Below, piece by piece: positions 30,764 to 32,818 of a stretch of DNA of 32,818 nucleotides (position 1 is its first letter; every line of letters begins with the position of its first letter). The DNA lies in assembly GCA_018364485.1 (NCBI GenBank), contig JAGZLX010000011.1, positions 1-32,818 of the forward strand, read 5' to 3'. A program made the position numbers and the translations under genes. The notes under the pieces were generated by a model. The model was not told where the DNA came from. It was given only the letters and a program-made list of their open reading frames with translations, and searched no databases. Origin of the DNA: Granulicatella adiacens. GTDB taxonomy: Bacteria > Bacillota > Bacilli > Lactobacillales > Aerococcaceae.

Positions 30764-31645
30764 ATGAAACAAGAGATGCGGAAGGGGATAATCATGGCGA
30801 TACTTGCTGCAGTACTATATGCGGTGAGTTCTCCTTTTTCAAAAGTATTATTAAATGAAATGCCGCCCACATTAATGGCAGGATTTTTATATTTAGGTGC
30901 AGGTATTGGAATGAGCTTGATTGCAGTTTTAAGAAGAGTGAGACAAGCTGAAATCACTGAGATTCATCTCAGTAAAGCGGAATTGCCGTATACGGTTGCT
31001 ATGGTCTTGTTAGATATAGCAGCGCCAATCTGTATGTTGATAGGGCTAAGCGCAACAACTGCTGCGAATGCCTCTTTGTTAAATAATTTTGAGATTGTTG
31101 CGACTGCGCTGATTGCGTTAGTAGTTTTTAAAGAACGTATCAGTAAACGGTTATGGATGGGAATTCTTTTCGTAACCTTTTCTAGTGTTATCTTGTCTTT
31201 TGAAGATTTTTCGAGTCTAGAGTTTTCCTATGGTTCTTTATTTGTATTATTGGCTGCTGTTTTCTGGGGATTGGAAAATAATTGCACCAGAAAACTTTCT
31301 TCCTGTGATCCGTTAGAGATTGTCTTGTTAAAGGGAATATTTTCTGGAATTGGCTCTATCGTAATTGGTTTAGCGCTTGGTGAGAGATTGATGAATCTTT
31401 GGAGCGTCATTGCGGTTATGGCTTTAGGCATTGTGTCTTATGGACTAAGTATTTATTTTTATGTTCATGCTCAACGGCTTCTTGGGGCGGCAAGAACTAG
31501 CGCTTATTACGCTGTTTCTCCATTCATAGCAGCTTTCCTGTCTATTCTAATCTTTGGTCAGATGCCAGAAGTTACTTATTTTATTGCACTAATGTTGATG
31601 GCAGTAGGAGCATGGTATTCTTCTCATGATGGTATTGAAGAGTAA
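30764..31645 (+). CDS. EamA-family (DMT superfamily) transporter
   Basis: A 293-residue integral membrane protein with ten hydrophobic segments arranged as two EamA halves: an AAVLYAVSSPFSKVLL start, VVFKERISKRLWMGI at the middle and YYAVSPFIAAFLSILIFGQ in the second half. The family exports metabolites or drugs; no substrate can be inferred. The ATG follows AAGGGG with 9-base spacing. The gene and its divergent tetR form a self-contained efflux/regulator cassette bracketed by identical terminators. Confidence 0.92.
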   Translation: MKQEMRKGIIMAILAAVLYAVSSPFSKVLLNEMPPTLMAGFLYLGAGIGMSLIAVLRRVRQAEITEIHLSKAELPYTVAMVLLDIAAPICMLIGLSATTAANASLLNNFEIVATALIALVVFKERISKRLWMGILFVTFSSVILSFEDFSSLEFSYGSLFVLLAAVFWGLENNCTRKLSSCDPLEIVLLKGIFSGIGSIVIGLALGERLMNLWSVIAVMALGIVSYGLSIYFYVHAQRLLGAARTSAYYAVSPFIAAFLSILIFGQMPEVTYFIALMLMAVGAWYSSHDGIEE

Positions 31646-31646
31646 A

Positions 31647-31690
31647 ATATAGTAGAAAAGCTCGCTTGCGTAGTGCAGGCGAGCTTATTT
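31647..31690. terminator. Terminator, copy 2 of the 44-bp direct repeat
   Basis: Identical over 44 bp to 29994-30037. It starts 2 bp after the EamA stop and is followed by the 50-bp palindrome. Confidence 0.9.
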
Positions 31691-31702
31691 TTATAGTTAA
31701 AC

Positions 31703-31752
31703 AAGCAAAATGTAACATATAAGTTACGTAACTTATATGTTACATTTTGCTT
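31703..31752. repeat. 50-bp perfect palindrome beside rsuA
   Basis: Arms of 25 bp (31703-31727 and 31728-31752) with no spacer at all, then a T-run on the plus strand. It starts 3 bp after the rsuA stop in that gene's direction. With no loop it makes an unusual terminator, because four central bases must stay unpaired in RNA. The half-site TGTAACATATAAGTTAC resembles the palindrome at 19105. Confidence 0.85.
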
Positions 31753-31754
31753 TT

Positions 31755-32468
31755 TTAGAAATACGTCTTTACAAGTTGGAGTTCTGCTTCGTTCAACTCT
31801 CGATATTCTCCGGGAGCCAAAGCCTCGTCTAACACAAATTCTCCAAAGCGAATCCGTTTAAGATAGGTCACTTTCACACCCACGCATAGAAACATCTTCT
31901 TCACTTGATGGAATTTTCCTTCAGAGATGGTGACAGTCGCACGGCTCAAGCTATCGCTACTTTCGATGATCGTAAGCGTACTTGGTTTGCATTGGTATCC
32001 ACCGTGGAAGACCACGCCCCGTTTGAAGGTTTCTACGGCATCCTCGTCTAGCGGACCGTTAACTTCTACATAATATTCCTTCTCGATATGTTGGTCGGGG
32101 TTGAGCATGCGGTACCCCAGCGGACCATTATTCGTCACGAGCAGCAGTCCTTCAGTATCCCCGTCGAGTCGTCCGAGCGGGTAGAGGCCTTCGACGTTTT
32201 CGTTTGCGAAGAGGTCGATAACCGTCGTATGTTCCTTGTCGGTCGTAGCAGAGATGACGCCTTGAGGTTTATTCAACATATAGTACTTCTGGCTATCGTC
32301 ATAGATCCGCGTTCCGTTCACCGTGATGACTTGCAGGGCCGCGTCGACATTATTGCTGACGTGAGTAGCCGGAACTCCATCGATTAAGACGGCTTCATTC
32401 TTGATGAGCTTCTTCATTTCGCGGCGGCTCAGCACCAGATGTTTCATTAATAGATGTTCGAGTCTCAT
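31755..32468 (-). CDS. rsuA: 16S rRNA pseudouridine(516) synthase-type RsuA protein
   Basis: A 237-residue pseudouridine synthase. An N-terminal S4-like RNA-binding domain (about 1-55) precedes the catalytic domain with MLNKPQG, the catalytic GRLDGDTEGLLLVTN (D102) and the GKFHQVKKMF motif near 182-191. It is the short RsuA type that modifies 16S rRNA; discrimination from RluB/E/F is by length and sequence impression. The ATG is preceded by GGAGG with 5-base spacing. It is divergent from the rRNA operon whose promoters start 63 bp upstream. Confidence 0.92.
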   Translation of the reverse strand: MRLEHLLMKHLVLSRREMKKLIKNEAVLIDGVPATHVSNNVDAALQVITVNGTRIYDDSQKYYMLNKPQGVISATTDKEHTTVIDLFANENVEGLYPLGRLDGDTEGLLLVTNNGPLGYRMLNPDQHIEKEYYVEVNGPLDEDAVETFKRGVVFHGGYQCKPSTLTIIESSDSLSRATVTISEGKFHQVKKMFLCVGVKVTYLKRIRFGEFVLDEALAPGEYRELNEAELQLVKTYF

Positions 32469-32494
32469 AGGCCCTCCTTCAAGTCGTTTTCTCG

Positions 32495-32500
32495 ATTATA
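32495..32500 (-). promoter_or_regulatory. rsuA -10 box
   Basis: Minus-strand TATAAT (preceded by TTG), 26 bp upstream of the rsuA ATG. No good -35 element. Confidence 0.45.
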
Positions 32501-32531
32501 CAATTTTTTTGAAAAATGGAGTAGTTATTCG

Positions 32532-32560
32532 TTGACGTCTCTTTCATCCTGTGTTAAATT
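32532..32560 (+). promoter_or_regulatory. rRNA operon promoter P1
   Basis: TTGACG, 17-bp spacer, TAAATT. First of two tandem promoters, as usual for Bacilli rRNA operons. Confidence 0.7.
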
Positions 32561-32606
32561 ATTAAACGTTGTCGCGCAAGATGACAAAAACATCGAATCA
32601 TATTTC

Positions 32607-32635
32607 TTGCAATGAAAATATGAGCGTGGTAATAT
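32607..32635 (+). promoter_or_regulatory. rRNA operon promoter P2
   Basis: TTGCAA, 17-bp spacer, TAATAT. It is 75 bp downstream of P1. Confidence 0.65.
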
Positions 32636-32641
32636 ATTTAA

Positions 32642-32806
32642 CGTTGTTGAAAAACAACGATTGACCTTTGAAAACTGAACAAAGAAGACGAACCAAATGT
32701 GTAGGGACTTCATCTTTTGATGAAGAAACAACAATTTCTTATCTCTTAAAGAGATACAATAAGTCAGTAATTAAAATGAGCTTTTCAAAGCTCATGAAAA
32801 TTCAAA
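32642..32806 (+). other. rRNA leader: boxA and processing hairpins
   Basis: A hairpin CGTTGTT/AACAACG (32642-32659) is followed by TTTGAAAACTGAACAAA (32667-32683), the boxA-type antitermination element of Bacilli rRNA leaders. Further stems: 32709-32726 (CTTCATC/GATGAAG), ATGAGCTTT/AAAGCTCAT (32776-32795), and CTCATGAAAA with TTTTCATGAG at 32791-32800 and 32808-32817, the last reaching into the mature 16S 5' end. They look like antitermination and RNase III processing structures. Confidence 0.75.
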
Positions 32807-32818
32807 TTTTTCATGAGA
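32807..32818 (+). rRNA. 16S rRNA gene, first bases only (truncated by window end)
   Basis: The last bases TTTTTCATGAGA match the 5' end of 16S rRNA in Lactobacillales, which continues GTTTGATCCTGGCTCAG. Only about twelve bases are in the window. The preceding tandem promoters and boxA support the call. Confidence 0.7.

Noticed and set aside
1..32818. CRISPR array or transposase
   Set aside because: No regularly spaced repeats and no transposase-like protein on either strand; the direct repeats seen are paired terminators or operators.

Overview
The window looks like chromosomal DNA from a low-to-moderate GC Gram-positive coccus or rod of the order Lactobacillales (Firmicutes/Bacilli). This rests on a complete mevalonate kinase/decarboxylase/type II isomerase operon, a LipL-type octanoyltransferase, type I pantothenate kinase, strong GGAGG ribosome binding sites, and an rRNA leader of the Bacilli type at the right end. 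I cannot fix the genus from sequence alone.

Layout. 1-127 is a compact self-complementary block of unknown identity. 128-2433 (minus) holds an HD-domain dNTPase-like phosphohydrolase and lipL. 2623-4510 is an OmpR-type response regulator with its sensor kinase. 4599-9019 carries DNA repair and central metabolism genes (exonuclease III, uvrA, rpiA). 9070-9915 (minus) is a solitary, AT-rich KilA-N gene. 10036-11226 is a YeiH-type transporter with a 63-residue membrane protein. 11270-15424 (minus) is the tightly packed mevalonate operon mvaK1-mvaD-mvaK2-fni, followed by coaA on the plus strand. 16519-16720 is a large branched inverted-repeat element ending in a T-run. 16835-17462 is a small membrane protein plus XRE regulator module with two matching palindromic operators. 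17637-19043 holds an isoprenylcysteine-methyltransferase-like protein and a metallo-beta-lactamase-fold hydrolase. guaA is at 19366-20919.

Immediately downstream of guaA, a site known as an island integration hotspot, lies an AT-rich defence island (about 20970-28790). It contains a three-gene ABC-3C-type conflict system: a nuclease-like effector, a middle component and a Rad50-like ABC ATPase with a CxxC hook. Next comes an orphan 33-residue peptide gene with its own promoter and terminator, then a type II restriction-modification system of the HpaII family (XRE controller, C5-cytosine methyltransferase, endonuclease). No integrase or second att copy is visible.

The right flank has an acyl-CoA dehydrogenase-like gene under a palindromic operator. 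A divergent tetR/eamA efflux cassette follows, bracketed by two identical 44-bp terminators, which suggests insertion by recombination. Then come a 50-bp perfect palindrome, an RsuA-family pseudouridine synthase (minus), and finally the tandem promoters, boxA and processing stems of an rRNA operon. The window stops within the first dozen bases of the 16S rRNA gene.

The most interesting material is the ABC-3C cassette with its neighbours, the orphan peptide gene, and the two unassigned structured elements (17-117 and 16523-16720).
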